Positions 30,626 to 40,303 of a DNA stretch of 64,000 bases are shown piece by piece. The stretch is from Pseudomonas sp. RIT-PI-S (lineage in GTDB: Bacteria; Pseudomonadota; Gammaproteobacteria; Pseudomonadales; Pseudomonadaceae): contig NZ_JANZKJ010000005.1 in NCBI RefSeq assembly GCF_025642975.1, positions 186,001 through 250,000 of the forward strand, read 5' to 3'. The notes below the pieces were generated by a model, which saw only the letters and a program-made list of their open reading frames with translations, made no database searches and was not told the DNA's origin. The position numbers and the translations under genes were made by a program. The stretch's first letter is position 1. Every line of letters starts with the position of its first letter.

Positions 30626-32037
30626 CCGAACCACCCCTGCAACCACCAGTGGTCCTCGCCCACGGTGCGGTACACCCATGCCTGGCGGCCCGAGGGCAGG
30701 CCCAGGCGGAAGTAGTCGCGGCGCACGTCGCCGCCATCCCACCAACCGCTTTCGATTCGCTCGGGCCCGGCCAGCCACTGCCAGCCTGCCGTGGGCAAGG
30801 GTTGGGCCTCGGGCAACAGCCAGCCCGGGCGTAACAGCGGCGTACCACCTGGCTGCCGCGGCGCCAGGTAGTCATCCACTGCCCAGGCCCGCTCCGGGCG
30901 ATGGTCGGCCTGGTAGCGCAGGTTGCCCACGGCGTCATCGCCCAGGCGGGCGCGCAACCGCTCGCGCAATTGCTCCCAGCCCTGCCCCGCCGCCGCCCGT
31001 GCCTCGAACAAACCTTGGGCGACTGGCACGTAGGCCGGGAGTTCGGCGGCCAGTAGGCGCACATTGCGCACCGGGCGAGTCACCTGCACGGGCTCCAGGC
31101 GGCCCCGGGCCAGTTCGAACAGCAGGCTGGGGTCCCGTTCAGCCGCCAGCAGCCCGATGGGCACCTGGGTATCGGCGCCCTCGGCGTGCTCAAGGTGAAT
31201 CACGAAGCGTTGCACCCCGCCGTCGCGGCCCGTGAGGAACACGCCAAGGTCGTTGATCAGCCGGCGCAGGGGAAACAGCAGCGCCTGGGTCGACTCCACA
31301 TCGAAGTTAAGCTCGATCCGGCTGTCGAAGCGCTCCGGTGGATTGAAGAAGGTCAATGCCTGCGCCCGCGCCCCTTGCAGCAGATCCAGCTGGGCCAGCA
31401 GCGGCGGCGAGAAACGCCGAGCCAACGCGGCGCGTTCCAGCTGCAGCAACTGCCCTACCTGGCGCAGGCCCATGCGCATCAGGGCAGTGGCCTGCTCCTT
31501 GGCCAGGCCGATGCGGTCCACCGGCATTTTCGCCAGCACGCTGTGCAGCTGCGCCGGCGTGGTGATCGCCAGCCCATCGTGAACGTTGGCCAGCATGCGG
31601 GCGGCCACCGGGTTGGTCGCCAGCACGATGCGATGAGCGAAGCCCAGGGCCGTCAGTTCATGGCGCAGCCGAGCCTCGAATGCCGGCCAGGGCCCGAACA
31701 GGCCCATGCCGGAAGCCACTTCCAGCAGCACCGCCCGGGGGTAATGCAGGCTTACCTGGGAGCTGAAACCATAGGCCCAGGCGGCCAGCAGCTGCTGGGC
31801 CTGCTCGGCCTGGGCAAGGTCGTATTCGAGGGTGATGAAGTCCCGGCTCAGGGCATGCGCCGCACTCAGGCTCTGCCCTGGCCTGAGCCCAAGCGCCCGT
31901 GCAGCCGGGTTGACCGCACGCAATTGACGCCGCTGCGCCGGCCCGGTAACCAGCGCCAGCGGCGCGTCAGGGTCCGGCTGGCGGCGCCGGGCCACATCCA
32001 TGGCCAACTGCGGCAGGAGGATACACGCCCAAAGCAT
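30622..32037 (-). CDS. imuB: ImuB, inactive Y-family polymerase of the mutasome
   Basis: The 471-residue protein starts [19 protein letters not shown]. In active Y-family enzymes this segment carries the catalytic DxD acidic residues, which are absent, as known for ImuB, a scaffold that contacts the beta clamp. Conserved blocks are [30 protein letters not shown], a helix-hairpin-helix region [11 protein letters not shown] and the ImuB tail ([17 protein letters not shown]). The gene sits between imuA (7-base gap) and dnaE2 (4-base overlap). A long upstream extension of the frame covers imuA and is not used. Confidence 0.93.
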
Positions 32038-32044
32038 CGCAACC

Positions 32045-32668
32045 TCAACCCAGCGCCGGCCAAGGGACCGGCCGCGCCGGGGGCAGGCCGCCACGGCATT
32101 TGAGGATGTGCCAGCCGGCGGGGTCGAGGGCGATGCGCAGCGCCGCCGGCGACGGGTTGGCCGCCGCCTCGTTACCGCGTACGGCGAACGCCAGGGCCTG
32201 CCCGGCTTCGGCGGCCACCTGCAACCGGCGCAGGGCACGGTCGTCCGCATTGCCGGGCCAGCACACCACCGCGGCGCAGCTGCCCGAGCGCAGGCACTGC
32301 TCGGCGGCCCAGAGGGCATCGTTGCCCTTGGCCCGTACCAGGGCCATCCAGTGCAGGTCTACGCCGGCCGCCTCCCACGCCTGGGGGTAAGGAATAAAGG
32401 GCGGCGCCACCAGCACCACCCGCTGGCTGGCGGTGCTCAGCCGGGCCAGGGTTGGCCACAGCAGCCGCAGTTCGCCACTGCCATGGGCGCCAACCAGTAC
32501 CTCGCTCAGCGCGCCCGCTGGCCAGCCGCCCGTGGGCAAGGCGCGGTCGAGCTGCGCATGGCCAGTGGGCTGGGCCTCGCGCGGGGTGGCCTCGTCCTGA
32601 ACGTTGCGGCCCCTCCACACCCGGCGGGTGCCGAGCAGGCCTTCGAGGCTGACGACCGCCGCGCTCAT
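32045..32668 (-). CDS. imuA: ImuA, RecA-like mutasome protein
   Basis: The 207-residue protein is weakly RecA-like. Visible blocks are a GHAQLDRALPTGGWPAGALSE-type entry to the core (split here as GHAQLDRALPTGG and WPAGALSEVLVG), a poor P-loop (VGAHGSGELRL) and VVLVAPPFIPYP. It is the third component of the lexA2-imuA-imuB-dnaE2 SOS operon and is thought to modulate RecA and ImuB. It overlaps the lexA2 stop by four bases. Confidence 0.9.
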   Translation of the reverse strand: MSAAVVSLEGLLGTRRVWRGRNVQDEATPREAQPTGHAQLDRALPTGGWPAGALSEVLVGAHGSGELRLLWPTLARLSTASQRVVLVAPPFIPYPQAWEAAGVDLHWMALVRAKGNDALWAAEQCLRSGSCAAVVCWPGNADDRALRRLQVAAEAGQALAFAVRGNEAAANPSPAALRIALDPAGWHILKCRGGLPPARPVPWPALG

Positions 32669-33285
32669 CGCCGCACCAGCCCGCAGAACACGCCTTCGAT
32701 GACCAGGTCGCGGTCCGGGCCCACTTCGATTGGCTGGTAAGCCGGGTTACGTGGCAGCAGGCGAATACCCTCGCGCCCCTGTTCGAAGCGCTTGATGGTC
32801 ACTTCGCCATCCAGCCGGGCCACCACGATCTGCCCGTTACGGGCGTCGGGCAGGCGCTGCACGCCCACCAGGTCGCCATCGAGGATGCCCTCTTCGAGCA
32901 TCGAGTCACCCTGGACCTCCAGCAGGTAATCCGGCACCCGGGAAAACAGCCGCACATCCAACGCCAGGTGGTCATGCAGGCCGACGTCTGGATCTATCGG
33001 CACGCCAGCGGCCACTCTTCCGAGCAACGGCACCTGGACCAGCTCGGCGCGGCCAGCCTGGGCCACCAGCCGGATGCCGCGAGCCTGGTGGGCCTGCACT
33101 TCGATATGGCCCGCTTCGGTGAGCGCCAGGATGTGCTTGCGCGCCACGCTGCGCGACGCGAAGCCAAAGGCCTGGCTGATCTCCGCCAGGCTGGGGGGTT
33201 GGCCATGCAGGGCAATGCGCTCGCGGATGAACGCGAGGATGGCACGGCGACGGGGGGTGAGGATGTCTGTAGTCATGGAGTACAT
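32665..33285 (-). CDS. lexA2: LexA2 repressor of the mutasome operon
   Basis: The 206-residue LexA-family repressor has a winged helix with SLAEISQAFGFASRSVARKH. The Ala93-Gly94 cleavage site is in GRVAAGVPID, and the self-cleavage dyad is Ser128 (QGDSMLEEG) and Lys165 (VTIKRFE). I chose the ATG at 33285 (MYSMTTDIL) because GGAG lies 5 bases upstream; the ATG at 33276 has no clear ribosome-binding site. It heads the operon with imuA, imuB and dnaE2, the arrangement of the second LexA regulon in P. putida. The operator overlaps its own start codon. Confidence 0.93.
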   Translation of the reverse strand: MYSMTTDILTPRRRAILAFIRERIALHGQPPSLAEISQAFGFASRSVARKHILALTEAGHIEVQAHQARGIRLVAQAGRAELVQVPLLGRVAAGVPIDPDVGLHDHLALDVRLFSRVPDYLLEVQGDSMLEEGILDGDLVGVQRLPDARNGQIVVARLDGEVTIKRFEQGREGIRLLPRNPAYQPIEVGPDRDLVIEGVFCGLVRR

Positions 33286-33294
33286 TTGTACTCC
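33277..33294. promoter_or_regulatory. LexA2 operator (SOS box), GTAC-N4-GTAC type
   Basis: GGAGTACATTTGTACTCC is a perfect inverted repeat of 7-bp arms with a 4-bp spacer. LexA2 of P. putida is known to bind a GTAC-N4-GTGC-like palindrome, unlike the CTGT-N8-ACAG box of LexA1. The box covers both the ribosome-binding site and the ATG at 33285, so repressor bound here would block initiation directly. Confidence 0.85.
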
Positions 33295-33310
33295 AGGGAG
33301 GCATTTGTGG

Positions 33311-34432
33311 CTAGCCCCTTCGGTCGAGCGGCGCCAGCAGCAGGTCACGCAGCTGCTGCTCGCTCCATCCGTAACGTTGCTCCACATGCCGCTGCAAGCG
33401 ATACGCCTGGCCTGCCTGTTCCCCTAGCCACAGAGAGCGCAGCGCGGCAAGCCTGCGCACCGGCACCCCTTCCCGGCGCAGGCGCTCGAAGCAAGGCCGC
33501 AAGTAACCAGCCAGCCCTGCCGCATAGTCATCATCCTCCAGGTAACGTGCCTTCACCCCGGCCAGGTGTGCACCCAGCAGCGGGTCCTCACAGGCCAGTG
33601 GATCGTGCCGAAGCGAAAAGGGATCGATCTGCATGCCCAGGCCGTTCATGGCCAGGGCCCAACGCCGTTTGGGGCTGCGCGGCAGCAACGTGTGCAAGGC
33701 CAGGGGCGGCGCCATCCGGGGAGCAGGCGTGGCGCTATCGCAGGAGCGCTCATGCAGCGCGGCCAGCAGCGGCAGCCAGGTAACGCTGGGCGCGTTTGTC
33801 TCGGCGCCAGGCCCATAAGCCCTGCGCAGTAGCCGGCGCGCCAGGGCGAATGAGCGCAACAGCGCGGCCGGTGCTTGCGCCATCACCCACTGGCTTTCGC
33901 TGGCAATGTCTTCCATGGCCCGCCAGGCCAGGTGGGCCGCGGCCAGCAAGCAGGCGTCTGGCGACCGACTGCCGCACTGCGTGGTAGGCAGCAGGCCAGT
34001 GCCGCTGGCGGGCTCGGCGCCGGTGAGCGTCGTGCCTTCATACGGCGCCAGCCCCTGATGGGTGACCGCAAGCACTTCCACCCTGGCGTCTCCCATCAGG
34101 AACAACGCCGCGATACCGCGCCGCAGGTTGGCATGGTCGGTCGAGCTCAGGCCGGGCAGCATCGGCACTGCCACCCGCAGGTTGAAGGTGGAGCCCTGCG
34201 CGGCTGCCAGCAACAGTTGCGCCCCGCGCAGCATTGCCATGGCCAGCAGGCCGTCACGCTCACCGGAGCACAGCAGCACCAACCGTGCCTGGCTCGGCCG
34301 CGGATAGCGGCGGCTCACCCGTTCGGCCAGGTGAATCATCGCCTGCCGTTCGGTGTGGGCATGCATATTCACCAGGCGTTGCAGCACCTGCCGGTGAATA
34401 CCCGCCAGGGCTTGCTCGTGTAGGTTGATCAT
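33311..34432 (-). CDS. Hypothetical protein (373 aa) upstream of lexA2
   Basis: A soluble protein of unknown function with a GGAGGA ribosome-binding site before ATG 34432, so I take it as real. The N-terminal third resembles an alpha/beta fold (ARLVLLCSGERDGLLAMAMLRGAQLLLAAA and LRVAVPMLPGL, where beta strands precede short loops). It contains no P-loop, no helix-turn-helix that I trust, and no membrane segment. The C-terminal part is Leu/Arg-rich and helical. It lies directly upstream of lexA2 on the same strand with only 25 bases between its stop and the lexA2 ATG, so the lexA2 promoter must lie inside its 3-prime end. Confidence 0.7.
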   Translation of the reverse strand: MINLHEQALAGIHRQVLQRLVNMHAHTERQAMIHLAERVSRRYPRPSQARLVLLCSGERDGLLAMAMLRGAQLLLAAAQGSTFNLRVAVPMLPGLSSTDHANLRRGIAALFLMGDARVEVLAVTHQGLAPYEGTTLTGAEPASGTGLLPTTQCGSRSPDACLLAAAHLAWRAMEDIASESQWVMAQAPAALLRSFALARRLLRRAYGPGAETNAPSVTWLPLLAALHERSCDSATPAPRMAPPLALHTLLPRSPKRRWALAMNGLGMQIDPFSLRHDPLACEDPLLGAHLAGVKARYLEDDDYAAGLAGYLRPCFERLRREGVPVRRLAALRSLWLGEQAGQAYRLQRHVEQRYGWSEQQLRDLLLAPLDRRG

Positions 34433-34553
34433 GCGTCCTCCGATGGCCCTCGCCTTGAATTTTGGAAGCGAGTTCAGCGCGGCGAAGGATAAGGGGCAGG
34501 ACAGCCAAGGGAGTTGGCAGAATGGCGAAGGAAAACTCGTAAGCTCTCGTAGG

Positions 34554-34587
34554 AAAGCCCTGGAATCATTGGCAATTCCAGGGCTTT
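34554..34587. terminator. Bidirectional intrinsic terminator
   Basis: Perfect 13-bp arms, AAAGCCCTGGAAT and ATTCCAGGGCTTT, flank an 8-base loop. The stem end gives short T-runs on both strands (CTTTT on plus, CTTT on minus). It lies 17 bases after the stop of the minus-strand oxidoreductase gene at 34604, whose transcript it should end. Confidence 0.85.
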
Positions 34588-34603
34588 TGCGGCACCGGGG
34601 TGG

Positions 34604-35626
34604 TCAGTCGGTGGCCAGTTGCAGCACTGCGCGGCCCTCGCAGGGGCAGGCGTCCATGTAGCGGTGTGCTTCAACGAATTGCTCGAAGGGGAACAGCCGT
34701 ATCATCTGGGGCGACAGTACGCGATCAGCGGTCAGCTGGTTGATCTGGGTGAGGGCCTGGCGTACCGCGTCGGTGTCCTGGCAGATGCCCAGTTCAGGCT
34801 TGCCGGTGAAATTGCCCAGGCAGTGCACATGGAACTGGATGTTCTTTTGAAACGCCGCGCAGGCCGGGAAAGGCGTCTGGTTGCCACCTTGCAGGCCGTA
34901 GAGCACCAGGCTGCCACGTGGGGCGAGCACATCGCCGAGCAGCGACATCTGCGGCCCGCCCAAACCGTCGAACACCACGTTGACGCCTTTGCCATCGGTG
35001 TACTTGTTCACCTGCATGAGCAGGTCCTGCTCTTCGGTCACGATGACTTTGTCCGCGCCCAGCGCCAGCAAGGGCTCGCGCTGTTCCTGGCCGCGCGTTG
35101 CAGCCAGCACCTTGATGCCCAACGCTCTGCCCATTTGCACGAACGCCGGCCCCGCGCAATGGCTGGCATCGGTGATCAGCGCCGTTTGCCCAGGCTGGGT
35201 ATGCGCCAGCTTCACATAGGCGAACCAGGCCATCAGCAACGGGGTGTAGTGCACGGCGGCCTGGGCCGGGGTGAGCAACTCGGGATAACGGGTCAGCGCC
35301 GCCGCGGGCATGAGGATCAGCTCGCCACAGGCGGGATAGTCATTGGCGCTGGCCACAGGGAAGCTGGCAACCCGGTCGCCGGGCTTGAACTCGGCAACGT
35401 CATCGCCCACGGCAGTGACCACACCGGCCATTTCCTGGCCAATACCGGCCGGCAAGCGCGCCTGGGAGGGCGCCAGGTTCTGCCGCCAGAGCACGTCGAA
35501 CCAGGAAATGCCGATGGCTGCGACACGTACCTGCACCTCGCCTGGCCCGGGTAGCCTCGTCTCGTGCGTTTCGCACGTGAGGACCTCGGCGGGGCCGAAC
35601 TTGTGAAAGCGGATTGTGCGCGACAT
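34604..35626 (-). CDS. Medium-chain NAD(P)H quinone oxidoreductase-like dehydrogenase
   Basis: A 340-residue cytosolic enzyme. It starts MSRTIRFHKFGPAEVL, has the GroES-like N-terminal domain without the catalytic zinc ligands (no GHE-Cys pattern; instead GQEMAGVVTAVGDDV), and a Rossmann domain in which the glycine turn is degenerate (ITDASHCAGPAFVQMG). GADKVIVTEE and VVFDGLGGPQ are typical of the quinone oxidoreductase/zeta-crystallin group. The substrate is unknown. It is divergent from a LysR regulator 204 bases away, which probably controls it. Confidence 0.87.
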   Translation of the reverse strand: MSRTIRFHKFGPAEVLTCETHETRLPGPGEVQVRVAAIGISWFDVLWRQNLAPSQARLPAGIGQEMAGVVTAVGDDVAEFKPGDRVASFPVASANDYPACGELILMPAAALTRYPELLTPAQAAVHYTPLLMAWFAYVKLAHTQPGQTALITDASHCAGPAFVQMGRALGIKVLAATRGQEQREPLLALGADKVIVTEEQDLLMQVNKYTDGKGVNVVFDGLGGPQMSLLGDVLAPRGSLVLYGLQGGNQTPFPACAAFQKNIQFHVHCLGNFTGKPELGICQDTDAVRQALTQINQLTADRVLSPQMIRLFPFEQFVEAHRYMDACPCEGRAVLQLATD

Positions 35627-35743
35627 CGCAAACCTCGTCTGATGACTGCTATTACCCCGTAGGTTATCCGGGCTTTGCCCGGTACACCACCGAGGGGAAT
35701 TAATAGTCAACATGCCCAAGATTGATCCCCGATTCAATCTCTA

Positions 35744-35770
35744 TGCACCCTATTTGATAATTGGAGTGCA
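35744..35770. promoter_or_regulatory. Candidate LysR-type operator between divergent genes
   Basis: TGCACCC and GAGTGCA form an inverted repeat (6 of 7 bases) around a 13-base A/T-rich centre containing TATTTGATAATT. It lies in the oxidoreductase-lysR gap, about 60 bases upstream of the lysR ATG. The spacing suits a LysR regulatory-binding site, and GATAAT could serve as a -10 element. Confidence 0.45.
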
Positions 35771-35829
35771 CCCGGGCGACCATTGCCCTTAATATCCCAG
35801 CGCACGAATACCCAGCCTGGGCGATCCAG

Positions 35830-36744
35830 ATGAATCGTAACGACCTTCGCCGTGTCGATCTGAACTTGCTGATTGTGTTTGAAACGCTGATGCACGAACG
35901 CAGCGTGACCCGCGCCGCCGAGAAGCTGTTCCTCGGCCAGCCGGCCATCAGCGCGGCGTTGTCACGCTTGCGCAACCTGTTCGACGACCCGCTGTTCGTG
36001 CGCACCGGGCGCAGCATGGAACCCACCGCCCGCGCCGCGGAAATCTTCGGCCTGCTCTCCCCGGCCCTGGACTCGATCTCCACCGCGGTGAGCCGTGCGG
36101 CGGAGTTCGACCCCGCCACCAGCACGGCAGTGTTTCGCATCGGGCTGTCCGACGACGTGGAATTCGCCTTGCTGCCGCAGCTGCTCAAGCGCCTGCGCGC
36201 CGAAGCCCCTGGCATCGTGCTCGTGGTGCGCCGCGCCAACTACATTCTGATGCCCGCGCTGCTGGCCTCCGGCGAGATCTCCGTAGGCGTTGCCTATACC
36301 AGCGAGTTACCGGCCAATGCCAAGCGCAAGGTATTGCGCCGCAGCCGCCCTCGCCTGCTGCGCGCCGACAGCATGCCCGGCGTCATGACCCTGGACGATT
36401 TCTGCGAGCGCCCGCATGCGCTGGTGTCTTATGCCGGCGACCTCACCGGCTACATCGACACTGCCCTGGAACAGCTCGAGCGCAAGCGTCACGTGGTCTT
36501 GGCGGTGCCGCAGTTCAACGGCCTGGGCACCATCCTCGCAGGCACGGACATCATCGCCACCGTGCCGGACTACACCGCCGACGCCCTCACTGCCGCCGGC
36601 GGCCTGCGCGCCGAAGAATTGCCCATGGAGATCCAGGCCTTCGAACTGCACATGGCCTGGCGCGGCTCCCAAGACAACGACCCCAGCGAGCGCTGGCTGC
36701 GCTCGCGGCTGCAGATGTTCTTTGGGGACCCTGACAGCCTCTGA
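35830..36744 (+). CDS. LysR-family transcriptional regulator
   Basis: The 304-residue protein has the N-terminal winged helix of the family (LRRVDLNLLIVFETLMHERSV and LGQPAISAALSRLRNLFDDPLF) and a periplasmic-binding-like effector domain. The ATG at 35830 precedes the conserved DLNLL motif by the usual distance. The DLNLL/TGRSMEPTARA pattern is that of the NodD/NahR-like branch. It is divergent from the oxidoreductase at 34604, its likely target. Confidence 0.9.
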   Translation: MNRNDLRRVDLNLLIVFETLMHERSVTRAAEKLFLGQPAISAALSRLRNLFDDPLFVRTGRSMEPTARAAEIFGLLSPALDSISTAVSRAAEFDPATSTAVFRIGLSDDVEFALLPQLLKRLRAEAPGIVLVVRRANYILMPALLASGEISVGVAYTSELPANAKRKVLRRSRPRLLRADSMPGVMTLDDFCERPHALVSYAGDLTGYIDTALEQLERKRHVVLAVPQFNGLGTILAGTDIIATVPDYTADALTAAGGLRAEELPMEIQAFELHMAWRGSQDNDPSERWLRSRLQMFFGDPDSL

Positions 36745-36832
36745 CCTGTGCGTGGGCTTGTGGGCCTGTCCCATGCGCCCTTCTCCATAAGTCAGTGCTC
36801 CGCCTCCGCCCGCTCAAGCCCGCCACGGTGGC

Positions 36833-38047
36833 TCATCTGCCCGCCATGAGCCCGGCCAGTATCGGCTGCTCCAGCAGCCACCGCACGATCGCCTGGCTAC
36901 CTTCACGCCCAGGATGCAAATGGTCGCCCGAATCATACGAGGCCAACAGCCGCTGCGGATGCTGCGGATCACGCAGCAATGCGTCGATGTCCAGCACCGC
37001 GTCGAAGCAACCGGCCTCGCGGATCCAGCGATTCAGCCGCTGGCGCAGGCGCTCTTTCGCCGGTTGATGAAACGCCGAGAAGGGCGTGCCGGCGAATGCC
37101 CCTTCGAACGGGGTCAGCGTCATGGCCAATACCTGAACGCCCCGTTCATGGGCCGCCTGGACCAACGAGGCGTAACCGGCGGTCAGCGCTTCGAAACTCG
37201 GCAGCGCGCCGCCCGGGTCGACCACCGAGTCGGCCCAGCCCAGGTCGTTCAAGCCTGCCTGAAGGATTGCCAGCGCAACGCCGGGCTGCTGTAGCACGTC
37301 ACGCTCGAAACGATCGAGCACGCTGATGCCGAGCTTGTCACACAGCAGGCGGCCACCCGATTGCCCGGCATTGACCAGAGCGACTCCCCGGGGGGCCAGG
37401 TGACAGGCCAGCAGGTCTGCCCAGCAGCCATGGGTGTTCTTTTCCAAGCCATGGCCATTGACCAGCGAATCACCGATCGCCACCAGGGTCGCACCTTCAG
37501 CCTGGACCTCGATGGCATGGACCAGTACCCGCACATGCAACGGCTGGGCGTCGGCCAATGCATTGTCGTTGACCGTGCGATCGCCAGGTTCAAGGCTGCC
37601 CGTCTGGCGCGCATCCCAGTGAAAGGTTCCGATCTCGAAGGCCTCGGGCAAATGCAGGGTCACCTCCAGGTCTGCAAGGTCCGGGATGTCCAGCATGAGG
37701 GGATCGCTACGCAGACGCTGGCCGGGGGCAAGGACTGCCTGGGGCCGGCCGGCGAAGGTGACATCTTTCCAGGCGCGGGCCTGCCCGTGCTCACGCAAAG
37801 CCAGCTGGCAACGTTCAAAGCCCAATGGTGCAGAGCCATATTCGTTGGAGAACAGCAGGCGCACCGCCCTGCCCCCTTTGCTGATACGCATGGGTTGGCG
37901 CACGGTACAGGGGCCGGTCAGCACAGGAAGCTGGGTGGGGAATGGCAATTCGGCCCCCCACACAGGTTGAGGCGGAGCGGTCCAGGTGCACAGCCAGGAG
38001 GAAGCGCCCACGCCCTCGCATGGGCCAAGAACAGAAGAAACAGACAC
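36833..38047 (-). CDS. SGNH/GDSL-family esterase or lipase
   Basis: A 404-residue hydrolase. The N-terminal 190 residues form a beta-rich domain (MRISKGGRAVRLLFSNEYG). The SGNH catalytic blocks then appear in order: block I AIGDSLVNG (nucleophile Ser), block II NAGQSGGRL, block III QAGLNDLGWAD and block V SGDHLHPG (Asp and His). This arrangement matches the rhamnogalacturonan acetylesterase-like SGNH group found next to carbohydrate genes. No signal peptide is clear. The start codon is GTG at 38047, with AAGGGA 9 bases upstream. Confidence 0.83.
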   Translation of the reverse strand: MSVSSVLGPCEGVGASSWLCTWTAPPQPVWGAELPFPTQLPVLTGPCTVRQPMRISKGGRAVRLLFSNEYGSAPLGFERCQLALREHGQARAWKDVTFAGRPQAVLAPGQRLRSDPLMLDIPDLADLEVTLHLPEAFEIGTFHWDARQTGSLEPGDRTVNDNALADAQPLHVRVLVHAIEVQAEGATLVAIGDSLVNGHGLEKNTHGCWADLLACHLAPRGVALVNAGQSGGRLLCDKLGISVLDRFERDVLQQPGVALAILQAGLNDLGWADSVVDPGGALPSFEALTAGYASLVQAAHERGVQVLAMTLTPFEGAFAGTPFSAFHQPAKERLRQRLNRWIREAGCFDAVLDIDALLRDPQHPQRLLASYDSGDHLHPGREGSQAIVRWLLEQPILAGLMAGR

Positions 38048-38243
38048 GCGAAATAATCCCTTCGAAAAAGAGCAGGCATCCTGGCCAACGGTGCCGTATG
38101 CAACCGCGGCTCGAGGCTACTGCAACAGCCACCAAAGCGGTAATGAGGCCGCTTGCACGCCTATTAGGCACTGACGTGCGCAGCGGCGCCCATTCTCTTG
38201 CAGCCGCTCGGCCACGCTGTTTGCCAACATGGCCTGAGAGGCG

Positions 38244-39158
38244 TCAGGCAATCAATGCCTTCACCACATCGTCATCGGCTGCCGCGGCAATGGATGCCAG
38301 GTATCGCCCGTAGCTCGTCTTCTTCAGCGCCGAGGCGCGTGCCAGCAGTTGCGCCTGATTGATCCAGCCGTTCTGGAAGGCAACTTCCTCAAGGCAGGCC
38401 ACCTTCAGGCCCTGGCGGCTTTCGATGGCCTGGACGAAGTTGCTAGCCTCGAGCAGCGAATCATGGGTTCCCGTATCGAGCCAAGCGAAACCACGCCCCA
38501 GGACATTGACATTCAGCGTGCCGCTTTCCAGGTAGGCATTGTTGATGTCGGTGATCTCCAGCTCGCCACGGGCCGACGGCTTGACCTGCGCGGCGATATC
38601 GAGCACGCGGTTGTCGTAGAAGTACAGGCCGGTCACCGCGTAGTTGGACTTCGGTGCCGTAGGCTTTTCCTCGATGCTGATCGCCTTGCCTTGCACATCG
38701 AATTCGACCACCCCGAAGTGCTGCGGCTCGGCCACATAGTAGCCAAATACGGTGGCACCGCTGGCGCGGCTGGCGGCCTGGCGCAGGGTTTCGCTGAACT
38801 GGGTGCCGTAGAAGATGTTGTCGCCCAGTACCAGGCAGACGTTGTCGTCGCCAACGAACTCCTTGCCGATGATGAACGCCTGGGCCAACCCGTCCGGGCT
38901 GGGTTGCTCGGCATAGCTGAGCTTGATGCCGAACTGGCTACCATCGCCCAGCATGCGCTGGAAGCCCGGCAAATCGGTCGGCGTGGAGATCACCAGGATT
39001 TCACTGATACCCGCCAGCATCAGGACCGACAGCGGATAGTAGATCATCGGCTTGTCGTAGATCGGCAGGGACTGCTTGGAGACCCCCAGGGTGATCGGGT
39101 GCAGGCGGGTGCCCGAACCACCGGCCAGCAGGATGCCTTTGTACGTAGTCTTGTTCAT
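38244..39158 (-). CDS. rmlA: Glucose-1-phosphate thymidylyltransferase
   Basis: A 304-residue enzyme that makes dTDP-glucose, the first step of dTDP-deoxysugar synthesis. It has the nucleotide-binding motif [12 protein letters not shown], the [15 protein letters not shown] segment, VLGDNIFYG and [16 protein letters not shown] 39158 has GGGAG upstream. It is the last gene of a five-gene operon, 37 bases after rmlB. rmlC and rmlD are not present in the window, so the local pathway stops at dTDP-4-keto-6-deoxyglucose unless other genes complete it. Confidence 0.95.
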   Translation of the reverse strand: MNKTTYKGILLAGGSGTRLHPITLGVSKQSLPIYDKPMIYYPLSVLMLAGISEILVISTPTDLPGFQRMLGDGSQFGIKLSYAEQPSPDGLAQAFIIGKEFVGDDNVCLVLGDNIFYGTQFSETLRQAASRASGATVFGYYVAEPQHFGVVEFDVQGKAISIEEKPTAPKSNYAVTGLYFYDNRVLDIAAQVKPSARGELEITDINNAYLESGTLNVNVLGRGFAWLDTGTHDSLLEASNFVQAIESRQGLKVACLEEVAFQNGWINQAQLLARASALKKTSYGRYLASIAAAADDDVVKALIA

Positions 39159-39195
39159 GAACCAGCTCCCTTGAAACATGAATGAAGGTGTAAGG

Positions 39196-40260
39196 TCAGG
39201 CGGCGTTACCCAGGCGTTCCAGGCGGTAGGCACCGTTGAGCACGCGCTGCCACCAGCCGCGGTTGTCCAGGTACCACTGCACGGTCTTGCGCAGGCCGGT
39301 GTCGAAGGTTTCCTGGGGAATCCATCCCAGCTCGTTGGCGATCTTGCTCGCATCGATCGCGTACCGCCGGTCATGCCCCGGGCGATCGCTGACGAACTCG
39401 ATCAGGTCGCTGTAGGCCCTCACGCCTTCCGGCTTGTTGGGCTGCAGCTCCTCCAGCAGGGCGCAGATGCCCTGCACCACCTTGAGGTTGCTTTGCTCGT
39501 TGTGGCCGCCGATGTTGTAGGTCTGCCCCACCGCGCCACGGGTCAGCACGGTGTACAGGGCGCGGGCATGGTCTTCGACATGCAGCCAATCCCGGATCTG
39601 CGACCCGTTGCCGTAGACCGGCAGCGGCTTTCCATGCAGCGCGTTGAGGATGACATGCGGGATAAGCTTTTCCGGGAAATGGCAGGGGCCATAGTTGTTC
39701 GAGCAGTTGGTCACCAGCACCGGCAGGCCGTAGGTACGCCCCCAGGCACGAACCAGGTGATCGCTGCCGGCCTTGCTCGCCGAATAAGGTGAGCTGGGCG
39801 CATAGGGCGTGTGCTCGGTGAAGTAATCGGCAGTCCCTTCCAGGTCGCCGAACACTTCGTCGGTGGACACATGGTGGAAGCGAAACGCCGCGCGAGCCTG
39901 TGGCGCCAAGCCACTCCAATAGGCCCGGGTGGCTTCCAGCAGGGTCGCGGTTCCCAACACGTTGGTCCGCACGAATGCATCCGGGCCCTCGATGGAGCGG
40001 TCCACATGGGACTCAGCCGCCAGGTGCATGACCGCCTCGGGCTGGAACTCGCTGAAAATCTGCTGCAACCGGGCCTTGTCACAAATGTCGGCCTGGTAGA
40101 AACGATAGCGCTCACAATCGCGGACGCTCGCCAGCGACTCGAGGTTGCCGGCATAGGTCAGGGCATCGATGTTGGCCACCTGGCAATCGGTCTGTTCGAT
40201 CAGGTGACGGATCACAGCCGAGCCGATGAAGCCCGCACCTCCGGTAATCAAGATCTTCAC
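39196..40260 (-). CDS. rmlB: dTDP-glucose 4,6-dehydratase
   Basis: A 354-residue extended SDR that converts dTDP-glucose to dTDP-4-keto-6-deoxyglucose. The NAD site is [10 protein letters not shown]. The catalytic region STDEVFGD contains the Thr-Asp-Glu triad, and YSASKAGSD holds the catalytic Tyr and Lys. [15 protein letters not shown] is typical of RmlB. It is the fourth gene of the operon starting at 44690, with gaps of 43 bases upstream and 37 downstream. Confidence 0.95.
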   Translation of the reverse strand: MKILITGGAGFIGSAVIRHLIEQTDCQVANIDALTYAGNLESLASVRDCERYRFYQADICDKARLQQIFSEFQPEAVMHLAAESHVDRSIEGPDAFVRTNVLGTATLLEATRAYWSGLAPQARAAFRFHHVSTDEVFGDLEGTADYFTEHTPYAPSSPYSASKAGSDHLVRAWGRTYGLPVLVTNCSNNYGPCHFPEKLIPHVILNALHGKPLPVYGNGSQIRDWLHVEDHARALYTVLTRGAVGQTYNIGGHNEQSNLKVVQGICALLEELQPNKPEGVRAYSDLIEFVSDRPGHDRRYAIDASKIANELGWIPQETFDTGLRKTVQWYLDNRGWWQRVLNGAYRLERLGNAA

Positions 40261-40303
40261 GCAAGTACTCCTGTAATGAATATGACGCGTCCGTTCAGCG
40301 GGT

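Noticed and set aside
37942-38313. Plus-strand frame of 123 codons between the SGNH hydrolase and rmlA
   Set aside because: It overlaps the ends of both neighbouring genes in antisense and has a highly basic, non-folded composition.
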